Of a stretch of 64,000 bases of DNA, positions 8,408 through 16,058 are shown piece after piece. The notes below the pieces were generated by a model, which did no database searches, was not told the origin of the DNA, and saw only the letters and a list, made by a program, of their open reading frames with translations. Made by a program: the position numbers and the translations under genes. The DNA lies in NCBI GenBank assembly GCA_002381185.1, contig DFOA01000020.1, positions 186,001-250,000 on the forward strand. Direction: 5' to 3'. Position 1 is the first letter of the stretch. Each line of letters starts with the position of its first letter. The DNA is from Firmicutes bacterium UBA3553 (lineage in GTDB: Bacteria; Bacillota; Clostridia; Tissierellales; Sedimentibacteraceae).

Positions 8408-9154
8408 TTATCTGTCTTTGAAATATTTATAAGCTTCTATTAACTTTAAACCGTATTCAGTTTCGGCAGTTTCATAAAAGCTTTTAAATTCTTTATGCTC
8501 TAATAAGTTTCCGTCTTTAATAACTGCAATTTTATTCCAGCGGCCTTTATAGAAATCTATTTCATGCAATATAGAGATTAAAATTATCTTTTTATCCTCT
8601 TTAATTTTATTGAGCAGCCCGTATATTTCTTCACTGCTTTTTTCATCCAGCATTGATGTGCATTCATCAGCTATTATAATAGCCGGGTTAGTAATCAAAG
8701 AGCGTGCTATACACAGCTTTTGCCTTTGACCTCCGCTGAGGACCTCAACCTTCTCATTCAGGTAATCTAACAGATTTTCGTCTACATACCCAAGCGCTTC
8801 CTCAATGGATATATGCTCGTAATTGTTTCTTTTGCAAATAGCCGTTGTTTCCTTTAATGTTTTTAATACTGTATAATTGCTTTCCAGGGCACTGTACGGG
8901 TCCTGAAATATATATTGAATTTCGGCGCATTGACTAAATGACCTGTGTTTTAAATCAGCAAGCTCCTTATTGTTTAGCAGCACCTGCCCGCTGTCTTGTT
9001 TTTCTAATCCGATAATAATCTTTGCAAGTGTTGTTTTTCCGCTGCCGCTTTCACCAACTACTGCAGTGCTTTCACCACAGGCAAATTCCATGCTGATATT
9101 ATTCAGCACCTGTTTGTTTCCGTATTTTTTATTTAGATTTATAATCTTAAGCAT
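8408..9154 (-). CDS. ABC importer ATPase (NikE/DppF type, short form)
   Basis: A 248-residue ABC ATPase: Walker A GESGSGKTTLAK, Q-loop YIFQDPYSAL, signature LSGGQRQKLCIA, Walker B IIIADECTSMLDE. It lacks the C-terminal oligopeptide extension with clustered cysteines that the OppF-type protein at 17.7 kb carries, which places it with nickel or short-peptide importers. Fourth of the transport genes transcribed toward the AOR gene, 11 bases after the partner ATPase. Cytosolic, powering the permease pair. Confidence 0.88.
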   Translation of the reverse strand: MLKIINLNKKYGNKQVLNNISMEFACGESTAVVGESGSGKTTLAKIIIGLEKQDSGQVLLNNKELADLKHRSFSQCAEIQYIFQDPYSALESNYTVLKTLKETTAICKRNNYEHISIEEALGYVDENLLDYLNEKVEVLSGGQRQKLCIARSLITNPAIIIADECTSMLDEKSSEEIYGLLNKIKEDKKIILISILHEIDFYKGRWNKIAVIKDGNLLEHKEFKSFYETAETEYGLKLIEAYKYFKDR

Positions 9155-9165
9155 TTTATCACTTC

Positions 9166-9792
9166 TTATAGTTTTATTACTCTGTCACAGAGCTTCATTA
9201 AAAAATCATAATTGTGTGAAACTATTATAATTGAGGTTTGATTTCTGATTTTATTCAGAAAGTCAGCTATTATCTTTGTGGTAATTAAATCAAGTGCCGA
9301 TGAGGGCTCATCCAACACCAATAGTCTTGGTTTTTTCAGCACGCAAAGCATTATTGCGGCTCTTTGCTTTTGCCCGCCGCTCATCATGTATGGGTAATAA
9401 TTTAATAAATCTTTTTCTAAAGAAAGGCCTTCCAGCATACTGCATATTTCATCTTCATTGTAACCAATATTATTGCTTCGTAATAACAGCTGTACATGAT
9501 TTTTTAAAGTAATTTTAGGGTTTAAGGCATCCTGGCAGAATTGAGGGCAATAGCTTAAATAATTATATTTTTCCTTTCCGATGCTGTTTAAGTCCTTATG
9601 AAACAGCTCAGCCTTTGTGTAGGATATTTTGCCCTTGAAATCTATTCCAAACAATGAATCCAGCAAGGAAGTCTTGCCGCAGCCGCTGCTTCCGCTTAAA
9701 CCGATAAATTCCCTGTCTTTAATTTCTATATTTTCATATGTAATAATTTTGTTGCCATTGTAAGCAATACTATAATCCTTTAATTCTAACAT
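9166..9792 (-). CDS. ABC importer ATPase (NikD/DppD type, short form)
   Basis: About 208 residues, small for the family. Walker A GSSGCGKTSLLDS, signature MSGGQKQRAAI, Walker B LLVLDEPSSALD and the H-loop IIIVSHNYDFL are all present, so it should be a working ATPase. It has no C-terminal extension. I start at ATG 9792 because GAGGGG lies 6 bases upstream; an in-frame TTG at 9813 would overlap the permease stop and include the Shine-Dalgarno. It pairs with the ATPase immediately downstream. Confidence 0.85.
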   Translation of the reverse strand: MLELKDYSIAYNGNKIITYENIEIKDREFIGLSGSSGCGKTSLLDSLFGIDFKGKISYTKAELFHKDLNSIGKEKYNYLSYCPQFCQDALNPKITLKNHVQLLLRSNNIGYNEDEICSMLEGLSLEKDLLNYYPYMMSGGQKQRAAIMLCVLKKPRLLVLDEPSSALDLITTKIIADFLNKIRNQTSIIIVSHNYDFLMKLCDRVIKL

Positions 9793-9802
9793 TACTTCCC
9801 CT

Positions 9803-10594
9803 CTATTCTTCAAAGGTTAACAGCGAAAGTGACAGCACATAAACAAATACACACAATATAGCAGGAATCAGGTACCATATTATAACATCATCATAAAATA
9901 AATTTTCGTAATTCATTGCTGATTTTATCAGTTTGCCCCATGTTTTAGATAAGGGATCCCCTATTCCGAAAAATGATAAAGTTGTTTCATACATAACAGC
10001 CTTATTGCATTGCAATATAAAGCATGTGACTGCAACCGGGTATAAGTCAAAATATAATTTCTTACACAAATCCACGATATTACCCTTCATAAGCATTGTG
10101 TATTTAACCTTATTCTTTTCCATGCAGCCCATTATTTTTGAGCGTGCTATTTTATAAACCTTCGACCAGGAGAAAAATACTATGGAAAGTATTGTATTGA
10201 TCATATCAGGCTTAGAAAAAACCGTAAAAAACATTATAATTATAATTTCCGGCACTATGAGAAATAAATTAGACAAATGAAAAATTACGCCATCTACCTT
10301 TCCTTTATATAAGCATGATATAAAAGCCAGAGTTATACCTGTTAACGTACTTAACAACCCTGATACCAGCGAAATAAATATTGTTGTTTTAAAACCGTTT
10401 AACAGCATAGAAAATATATCTCGTCCCATTTCATCGGTGCCGAGCAAATGCTTGGATGAAGGTCTCAAAAGCGCATCATGGCTGAAATCATCTGTTTCAA
10501 AGGGCATTATAAAATCACTTGCCAGTGCCGTAATAAAATATAGAACTAATATTATCAGGCATACCTTTTTAGTAACTGTTAATTTTGCTATCAT
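9803..10594 (-). CDS. ABC importer permease (DppC/NikC type)
   Basis: A 263-residue inner membrane permease. It begins with a membrane segment, has the family LLGTDEMGRDIFSMLLNGFKT motif near residue 50 and the conserved C-terminal YETTLSFFGIGDPLSKTWGKLI segment that contacts the ATPase. Five to six further hydrophobic segments are visible. It starts just after the partner permease stop and is followed by the first ATPase. Confidence 0.88.
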   Translation of the reverse strand: MIAKLTVTKKVCLIILVLYFITALASDFIMPFETDDFSHDALLRPSSKHLLGTDEMGRDIFSMLLNGFKTTIFISLVSGLLSTLTGITLAFISCLYKGKVDGVIFHLSNLFLIVPEIIIIMFFTVFSKPDMINTILSIVFFSWSKVYKIARSKIMGCMEKNKVKYTMLMKGNIVDLCKKLYFDLYPVAVTCFILQCNKAVMYETTLSFFGIGDPLSKTWGKLIKSAMNYENLFYDDVIIWYLIPAILCVFVYVLSLSLLTFEE

Positions 10595-10599
10595 AGTCC

Positions 10600-11556
10600 T
10601 TAGTATTTCTCCGTATTCTTTTTAAGAATTATTTCAAATATCAAATTTATAGCTAAGCCATACAAACAAGTTATTATCAGTATTCCCTGCATTAGGGGAT
10701 AATCTCTGCCGGATGTGGCTGATTTTAACAGCAGCCCTATACCCGGATATGAAAAAATAGCTTCAATAAAGATTGAGCCGGTAATTGCATAAATGAACTG
10801 AACATTAATTTTTCCCAATAATTCCGGAATGATATTTTTAAATATGAATTTAGTTTGAATTTGTTTCTCATCAATATTTAAATAGTTTGCAAATGTCACA
10901 TAGTTTTCCTTTTTTATCTTTTGAGTGCTGTTGTATGCCAGAATGTACATACCCGGTATTTCACAGATAGTCAATGTAAAAAACGGCAAAATAAAATGCA
11001 GCAGGACGTCCTTATAAAATTCAGGTGTAAAGAATTCAATGCCCGGCGTATAAGCACCCCATGCAGGAAAAAGCTTCAGCCTGTAGCCCGCTATCCCCTG
11101 TATAAGAACTGCGGCTAAAAAAGTCGGCATCGCCTGAACACCTATCATAAGCATCATTTTGAGCCTGCTTGATTTTCCTGTTAATGATGTCTTGATTCCC
11201 AGGGTTATTGCTGTTATTGATGAAATTATTAATGAAGAAAATGACAGCAGCAAGGTCCAGGGCAATCTGCCTTTTACCAGACTTATAACAGGCAACCGGT
11301 AGTAAAAGGAATAGCCTAAATCAAAATTACTTAAATGCTTTAGATAAAGAATAAATTGCTGATAAACAGGCTTATCCGGTGCATAGTACTCTTTAAATGC
11401 ATTAAAGGTCTCTTCCGGCAATGACTGATTTAAAATATAGGTATCATATTGAGCATATGATAAAGGACTCCCGGGGATTATCCTCGGGAGTATAAAGCTG
11501 ATAAATAATATTAAGAAAATATAAGCAGAATACTTAGCTAAAATCTTAAATTTCAT
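10600..11556 (-). CDS. ABC importer permease (DppB/NikB type)
   Basis: A 318-residue membrane permease with the N-terminal FILPRIIPGSPL segment of the DppB family, several transmembrane helices, and the C-terminal FIEAIFSYPGIGLLLKSATSGRDYPLMQG motif that follows the EAA loop. Its ATG overlaps the stop of the binding protein gene, so the two are translationally coupled. It pairs with the DppC-type permease that follows after 5 bases. Confidence 0.88.
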   Translation of the reverse strand: MKFKILAKYSAYIFLILFISFILPRIIPGSPLSYAQYDTYILNQSLPEETFNAFKEYYAPDKPVYQQFILYLKHLSNFDLGYSFYYRLPVISLVKGRLPWTLLLSFSSLIISSITAITLGIKTSLTGKSSRLKMMLMIGVQAMPTFLAAVLIQGIAGYRLKLFPAWGAYTPGIEFFTPEFYKDVLLHFILPFFTLTICEIPGMYILAYNSTQKIKKENYVTFANYLNIDEKQIQTKFIFKNIIPELLGKINVQFIYAITGSIFIEAIFSYPGIGLLLKSATSGRDYPLMQGILIITCLYGLAINLIFEIILKKNTEKY

Positions 11557-13217
11557 TATTTATTCCACTGTCCTCTTACGAATACCAATTTATTATGTAT
11601 TGTTGGAACTGCTAATGCAACGCCATCCTTAGTATAGAACCATCCGTCAAATACTTCCGGATTATACGAACTGCATGATTTATTATAATAAAGCGTCAAT
11701 GTAGGCAATTCCTCAGCAATTATTTTCTGCAGCTTTGCTACTGATTCATATCTGGCGTTCTTATCAAGTTCACTTAACTGCCGGTTGAATATTTCATTGA
11801 ATTCCTTGTTGTACCAGCTCTGGCCGCCCTGTGTTGTTACCTGCGGAGTAGAAGCCTGAGTTTCCTCAGATACAAAACCCTTTAATAATACTGGATCTCC
11901 GCCAAATGAACCATGTCCGTTAAATGCAAGGGTAAATTTGCCTTCTTTTATTAATGAAGCTACGGAATTTTGATCCATTGCCTTAACCTCGATGCTTATA
12001 CCAATATCCCCAAGATATTTTTTCAACAGTTCAGCAACAGGTACATATTCTTCCGAAACAATAAATTCATAAGCTAATTCCTTGCCATTGTATTCAACAA
12101 TTCCGTCACCGTTTGAATCCGCTATGTTAACAGATGTCAACAATTCCTTAGCTTTATCTACATCATAGTCATATGCCTTAACATCTGATGAATACCATTC
12201 TGATGTTGGATGAATGTGGCCCGGGTTTCCGGGATCAGCTGCCCCTTTACGTGCCTTTTCAACCAGTTCATTTCTGTTAATAGCATAATACATGGCTTGT
12301 CTTAATTCTTTTATATTTAATTCTTCAACACCGAAGTTAAAATACATTCTTCCGACCCACAGTCCGGGACCTTCAATAACCTTGTACTTGCTGTTTTCCT
12401 CTTTCAGCTTCATTGCTTCGCCGTACTTGATATTGGCTGCCATGTCTATTTCATCGGCAACTAAGGCTTCCTTTGTATTTTCAATAGATGACATTATCAA
12501 CTTGTCAATTTGAACTTCCCCCAAGAAATAATCCTTATTTGCATTGAATACATAAACTCCTGATTCCTTGTCATAGCTTTCAAGAATTAATGGCCCGGAG
12601 CCCACAACAGCTTCCGCTGTATTGAACTTTTCAGGTTCTGTTACACTTTCCCAGATATGCTTTGGCATAATCGGAACATTTCCTGCCACATCTGTTAAAA
12701 ACGGAACAAATATGTCTTTTAAAGCAATTTCAACCGTTGTTTCATCAATAACAGTAACTGTTTCCACAGGGTCAACACTCACCCATTGATATGGATGTTC
12801 TTTCAAGTAATCAAATGAAAATTTAACATCTTCAGCAGTGAGAGGCTGTCCATCTGTAAATTTTACATTATCATTTAAATAAAATGTATATGTCTTGTTG
12901 TCCTCTGAAACCTTCCATTCCTTTGCCAGAAGCGGAATAGTGCCTGTCTCATCCTTCCATACAAGAGTATCAAATGTAAAGCTTACCAGCAAATAGCCTC
13001 TTCCCTTAGGTGATGAAGTGTATACAGAAGGATACCCTAAGTTGTCTCCATCCATTCGCAATACTCTTTCTTCTCTTAGTGTTTCACCAGCTTCTTCAGC
13101 CGCCGGTTCTTCTGCATTTTCAGCATTCGCAGGAGTGCTTTCAGGCTGTTTATTAGAACAAGCTGCAAAGCTAAGTACCATAAGCATAGCTAAGATAATT
13201 GATAATAATTTTTTCAT
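11556..13217 (-). CDS. ABC importer substrate-binding lipoprotein (SBP family 5)
   Basis: A 553-residue solute-binding protein. An N-terminal signal peptide ends in the lipobox SFAAC, so it is a membrane-anchored lipoprotein. An Ala/Glu-rich linker follows, then the family 5 fold: LAKEWKVSEDNKTYTFYLNDNVKFTDGQPLTAEDVKFSFDYL near residue 85-125 and the RQAMYYAINRNELV region near 300. Family 5 proteins bind peptides, nickel chelates, opines or other small solutes; the ligand cannot be read here. It is the first gene of the importer-AOR operon, with GGAGG 5 bases before the ATG. Confidence 0.9.
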   Translation of the reverse strand: MKKLLSIILAMLMVLSFAACSNKQPESTPANAENAEEPAAEEAGETLREERVLRMDGDNLGYPSVYTSSPKGRGYLLVSFTFDTLVWKDETGTIPLLAKEWKVSEDNKTYTFYLNDNVKFTDGQPLTAEDVKFSFDYLKEHPYQWVSVDPVETVTVIDETTVEIALKDIFVPFLTDVAGNVPIMPKHIWESVTEPEKFNTAEAVVGSGPLILESYDKESGVYVFNANKDYFLGEVQIDKLIMSSIENTKEALVADEIDMAANIKYGEAMKLKEENSKYKVIEGPGLWVGRMYFNFGVEELNIKELRQAMYYAINRNELVEKARKGAADPGNPGHIHPTSEWYSSDVKAYDYDVDKAKELLTSVNIADSNGDGIVEYNGKELAYEFIVSEEYVPVAELLKKYLGDIGISIEVKAMDQNSVASLIKEGKFTLAFNGHGSFGGDPVLLKGFVSEETQASTPQVTTQGGQSWYNKEFNEIFNRQLSELDKNARYESVAKLQKIIAEELPTLTLYYNKSCSSYNPEVFDGWFYTKDGVALAVPTIHNKLVFVRGQWNK

Positions 13218-13342
13218 GATTCCTCCAATTGTTAATTTTATACCATATTTATTATACTTATATAAATTGTTTAAATGAAATGAATCTTTTTTATGATAAA
13301 CTGAGAAAATAAAAAATAAACTTATAATCGAAAGCTCAAATT

Positions 13343-13367
13343 AAAAACGCCGGATATTTCACCGGCG
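13343..13367 (-). terminator. Terminator of the TetR-flavodoxin operon
   Basis: On the minus strand CGCCGG-loop-CCGGCG is followed by TTTTT. It lies 18 bp past the flavodoxin stop. Confidence 0.75.
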
Positions 13368-13384
13368 CTATATGTGCACATTGT

Positions 13385-13861
13385 CTAGCTGTTTAAATCC
13401 ATCGCAAATTTCTTTATATTGTCATGCAGTATGTCTGATTTATCAGATGTTACCTTAGAAACCTTTTTTACAATTACTTTTTCCATGAAGTTCATTTTAT
13501 TAAAGTTAAATTCTCCTCCAAAATGCTTTACTGTTTTTGCTTTATTAATCAGTTCAGCAGGAAAGTTTTCATTTATTTCTTTTTTAATCATGTCATTTTC
13601 CTGCATACCGCAGATAAATAGTCCTATCTCCTTTTTCAATAATTCTTCAAGATTGCCGCTTATAAAGTCGGTTACTTCTTTTTGTATTCTTCCGATATAG
13701 ACAGACCCACCCAACACAACTCTGTCATATTTTGAAAGATCAATGTTAATTTTATCCCTTAAATTTACTATTTCAATTTTGTCCTTCAACTCCCTTGACA
13801 GCTCCATGGCACATTTTTGTGAGCAGCCATGCTTTGTTCCATAAGCAATTAGCGTTTTCAT
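13385..13861 (-). CDS. Flavodoxin-domain protein (HemG/protoporphyrinogen oxidase-like)
   Basis: A 158-residue cytosolic flavodoxin. The N-terminal FMN phosphate loop reads LIAYGTKHGCSQKCA, and VVLGGSVYIGRIQKEVTDFI matches the Flavodoxin_5 family that includes HemG-like menaquinone-dependent protoporphyrinogen dehydrogenases. Nothing in the neighbourhood concerns haem, so the substrate is open. It is the last gene of a three-gene unit: TetR regulator, a 36-residue peptide with an FMN-attachment motif, then this gene 12 bp later with GGAGG before the ATG. A redox role controlled by the TetR protein is inferred. Confidence 0.8.
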   Translation of the reverse strand: MKTLIAYGTKHGCSQKCAMELSRELKDKIEIVNLRDKINIDLSKYDRVVLGGSVYIGRIQKEVTDFISGNLEELLKKEIGLFICGMQENDMIKKEINENFPAELINKAKTVKHFGGEFNFNKMNFMEKVIVKKVSKVTSDKSDILHDNIKKFAMDLNS

Positions 13862-13873
13862 ATTTCCTCCATA

Positions 13874-13984
13874 TTATTTAATAAGTGCGTTTTCAATAGA
13901 TTTCAGATATGCCTTGCTGGTAACTGTAGCTCCTGATATTGCATCAACTGTGGTGTTTTGTTCCTTAATTTTTAATACCTTCAT
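13874..13984 (-). CDS. 36-residue peptide carrying an FMN-binding (flavinylation) motif
   Basis: A very short gene with a good Shine-Dalgarno (AAGGGG, 8 bases before ATG 13984) located between the TetR and flavodoxin genes. Residues 13-23 read VDAISGATVTS, the C-terminal motif of FMN_bind domains in which the Thr after SGA (here T20) receives FMN covalently from ApbE; the following KAYLKSIENALI helix is also typical. The roughly 70 residues that normally precede the motif are absent and no in-frame upstream extension fits, since the TetR gene ends 16 bases before. It may be a minimal flavin carrier or the surviving tail of a larger gene; the intact start and operon position favour a translated product. 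Confidence 0.6.
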   Translation of the reverse strand: MKVLKIKEQNTTVDAISGATVTSKAYLKSIENALIK

Positions 13985-14000
13985 TTACTAGCCCCTTTAT

Positions 14001-14597
14001 TTAAATTTTTAATACAACATCTTCTATAAAACAATTTATTAATAATTGTCTTTGTTCATCTTCTATGTTTTTTTCAATTATTAACTTCAATATCATCCCC
14101 ATGGCAGAAGCAGCAATAATTTGTGCCTTTAGTTCGACCTTATCCTCATCAATGCTGCTGTAAATACTTTTTAAGCATTTACAAAGAGCGCTTAACGCCG
14201 GTTTTTCCTTTGAAGCTCCTTTGTATAGATATGATGTGTGTTTTAGTGCTTGATGCGACTGGTTTATTTGTGCAGCCAGAAATTCATCAGGCATTTTCAA
14301 CGCTTCTTCTATGTAATCTCTGGTCATCCGTTTTAACTTTTCTGTCGGAGCTAAGTCTTCACAATCTGATTTAGAAACTGCACTTACTATTTTCATATAG
14401 CCAGTTCTCATGACAGAATTCATAATTTCATCCTTATCTTTAAAGTAATGATATATAATTGAGGGCGAGTACTCAATTTCAGCTGCTATCTTTCGTATTG
14501 ACAGATTTTCAAATCCTTCCTTAGCAACAATCTCTCTGGCTGCAGAAATTATTAATTCCCTCATAGCCTCTATTTCTCTTTCTCTTCTGGTATACAT
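14001..14597 (-). CDS. TetR family transcriptional regulator
   Basis: About 198 residues. N-terminal helix-turn-helix: ELIISAAREIVAKEGFENLSIRKIAAEIEYSPSIIYHYFKDKDEIMNSVM, a canonical TetR DNA-binding domain, followed by an all-helical ligand domain. Start ATG 14597 follows AAAGGA; a GTG at 14618 would add seven residues without a better site. Its promoter contains a palindrome exactly between -35 and -10, indicating autorepression. It heads the operon with the 36-residue flavinylation-motif peptide and flavodoxin. Confidence 0.9.
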   Translation of the reverse strand: MYTRREREIEAMRELIISAAREIVAKEGFENLSIRKIAAEIEYSPSIIYHYFKDKDEIMNSVMRTGYMKIVSAVSKSDCEDLAPTEKLKRMTRDYIEEALKMPDEFLAAQINQSHQALKHTSYLYKGASKEKPALSALCKCLKSIYSSIDEDKVELKAQIIAASAMGMILKLIIEKNIEDEQRQLLINCFIEDVVLKI

Positions 14598-14647
14598 ATT
14601 GTTCCTTTCATTGAACACCGTTTATTTTTTTAACATCGTTCGATAAT

Positions 14648-14676
14648 AAAATAACACTTTGATAAATCAGTGTCAA
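14648..14676 (-). promoter_or_regulatory. TetR-operon promoter with embedded operator
   Basis: Minus strand TTGACA (14671-14676), 17 bp, TATTTT (14648-14653). The spacer is filled by ACACT-TTGAT-AA-ATCA-GTGT, a near-palindrome with one extra base. Its placement between -35 and -10 is typical of an autoregulated TetR operator. Confidence 0.5.
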
Positions 14677-14703
14677 TATATTTTTGATAATTTTCAGAAA
14701 AAT

Positions 14704-14739
14704 TACAGTGATTTTTTCAACCCCTTTAAAAAAACTGTA
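14704..14739. repeat. Inverted repeat upstream of the sigma-54 promoter
   Basis: TACAG followed by a T-run, then an A-run ending in CTGTA, with a spacer between. It lies about 145-180 bp upstream of the peptidase sigma-54 promoter, a plausible distance for an activator binding site. Otherwise the 360-bp gap between TetR and the peptidase gene holds only the two promoters described. Weak evidence. Confidence 0.25.
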
Positions 14740-14881
14740 GTGATATTTGCGGGTTTATTGATATGAGAAAAGCAATACACATTGCAGAGTTAATCGGATT
14801 AAACAGGATGAAACATAATTTAAACAGATACAGGCATTTAATTTATATGCGGTAGCCTTGACATTTAACCTTTATAAATAG

Positions 14882-14899
14882 TTGGCATAATAATTGCTA
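14882..14899 (+). promoter_or_regulatory. Sigma-54 (-24/-12) promoter of the P1 peptidase gene
   Basis: TTGGCATAATAATTGCTA has the invariant GG (14884-14885) and GC (14896-14897) exactly 10 bases apart, with TTGGCA and TTGC elements. Transcription would start near 14909, about 50 bases before the ATG. It matches the opp and APC promoters in this window. Confidence 0.8.
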
Positions 14900-14957
14900 C
14901 ATATTTATATGCAATGTTTTATCTGAACTATAATTATAACTAATAGGAGGAACAATT

Positions 14958-15983
14958 ATGGGTTTACCAAATAATAGCGGCTTAAATCTATATGAAAAGT
15001 ATAAGAAAGGTCAGAGAAATCTAATAACAGATGTAAAAGGAGTAAAGGTTGGGAGCATAACCCTGCAAAAAGAAAATATTAATACTGGTGTTACAGCTGT
15101 CTTTCCTCATGAGGGCAATATCTTTCAGGATAAAGTAATGGCAGCGGCAGCTGTGCTGAATGGTTTTGGAAAAAGTATAGGCCTGATGCAAATAGAAGAA
15201 TTGGGAACAATTGAAACTCCAATAATCATGACCAATACTCTCAGTGTGGGAACAGCAGCAACAGCTTTGACAAAATATATGCTGGAGCAAAATAAAGATA
15301 TATGTATTACCACTGGGACTGTTAATTGTCTTGTCACGGAGTGCAACGATGGCAGATTAAATGACATCCGTGGCCTTCATGTAACAGAAGAGGATGTTTT
15401 GAGTGCCTTAAGCTCACCCTCTGAAGTTTTTGAAGAAGGCGCTGTCGGCAGCGGAACCGGAATGTGCTGCCTTGGTCTGAAAGGTGGATTAGGCTCATCT
15501 TCAAGAATTTTAGATGCTGACGGAAAGGAATATGCCATAGGTGCTTTAGTGATGTCCAACTTTGGTTCTTCCGGAAATTTGACAATAGGAGGAGACCATG
15601 TCGGCATAAGAATAAAAGGAGTCCAAGACATGAAAAAGGATGAGGGTTCTATTATTATAATCATCGGCACAGACATTCCTCTTTCTGAAAGGCAGTTAAA
15701 AAGAGTTGCAAAGCGTGCTGCCATATCTCTCGGAAGGACAGGCTCCTACATGGGCAACGGAAGCGGAGATGTTGCCATAGCCTTTACAACCGCGAACCGC
15801 GTTCCTCACTATAGCAATAAGGATATTATTGAAACAAAGATGTTTTTTGACGATAGTATGGACAAGGTCTTCGAAGCTTCCGTAGAAGCTGTGGAAGAAG
15901 CAATAATAAGCTCTCTATACCATGCAAAAACCACCGTAGGCTATTTGGATAAAGAAGTCAGGGGATTAAGAGACTATTTATAA
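14958..15983 (+). CDS. P1 family (DmpA/S58) aminopeptidase
   Basis: A 341-residue N-terminal nucleophile hydrolase. Family features in order: NLITDVKGVKVG near residue 21, GAVGSGTGMCCLGLKGGLGSSSR near 161-183, and KKDEGSIIIIIGTDIPL, where Gly230-Ser231 is the expected self-cleavage site that frees the catalytic Ser; then RTGSYMGNGSGDVAIAFTTANR. The family releases N-terminal residues from peptides, including D- and beta-amino acid peptides and amides. It is a single gene behind a sigma-54 promoter, convergent with the oppBCDFA operon, whose promoter is of the same kind: imported peptides are its likely substrates. No signal peptide is seen, so it acts in the cytosol. Confidence 0.9.
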   Translation: MGLPNNSGLNLYEKYKKGQRNLITDVKGVKVGSITLQKENINTGVTAVFPHEGNIFQDKVMAAAAVLNGFGKSIGLMQIEELGTIETPIIMTNTLSVGTAATALTKYMLEQNKDICITTGTVNCLVTECNDGRLNDIRGLHVTEEDVLSALSSPSEVFEEGAVGSGTGMCCLGLKGGLGSSSRILDADGKEYAIGALVMSNFGSSGNLTIGGDHVGIRIKGVQDMKKDEGSIIIIIGTDIPLSERQLKRVAKRAAISLGRTGSYMGNGSGDVAIAFTTANRVPHYSNKDIIETKMFFDDSMDKVFEASVEAVEEAIISSLYHAKTTVGYLDKEVRGLRDYL

Positions 15984-16000
15984 TATGAAGCACAAAAATA

Positions 16001-16036
16001 GAGCAAGAGACTTATACCTCTTGCCCTTATTTTTTA
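16001..16036. terminator. Bidirectional terminator
   Basis: GCAAGAG-loop-CTCTTGC with flanking pairs, followed by TTATTTTTT on the plus side and ATTTTT-type sequence on the minus side. It separates the convergent peptidase gene and opp operon. Confidence 0.75.
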
Positions 16037-16058
16037 TAACGAATAAACTTCATTCATA

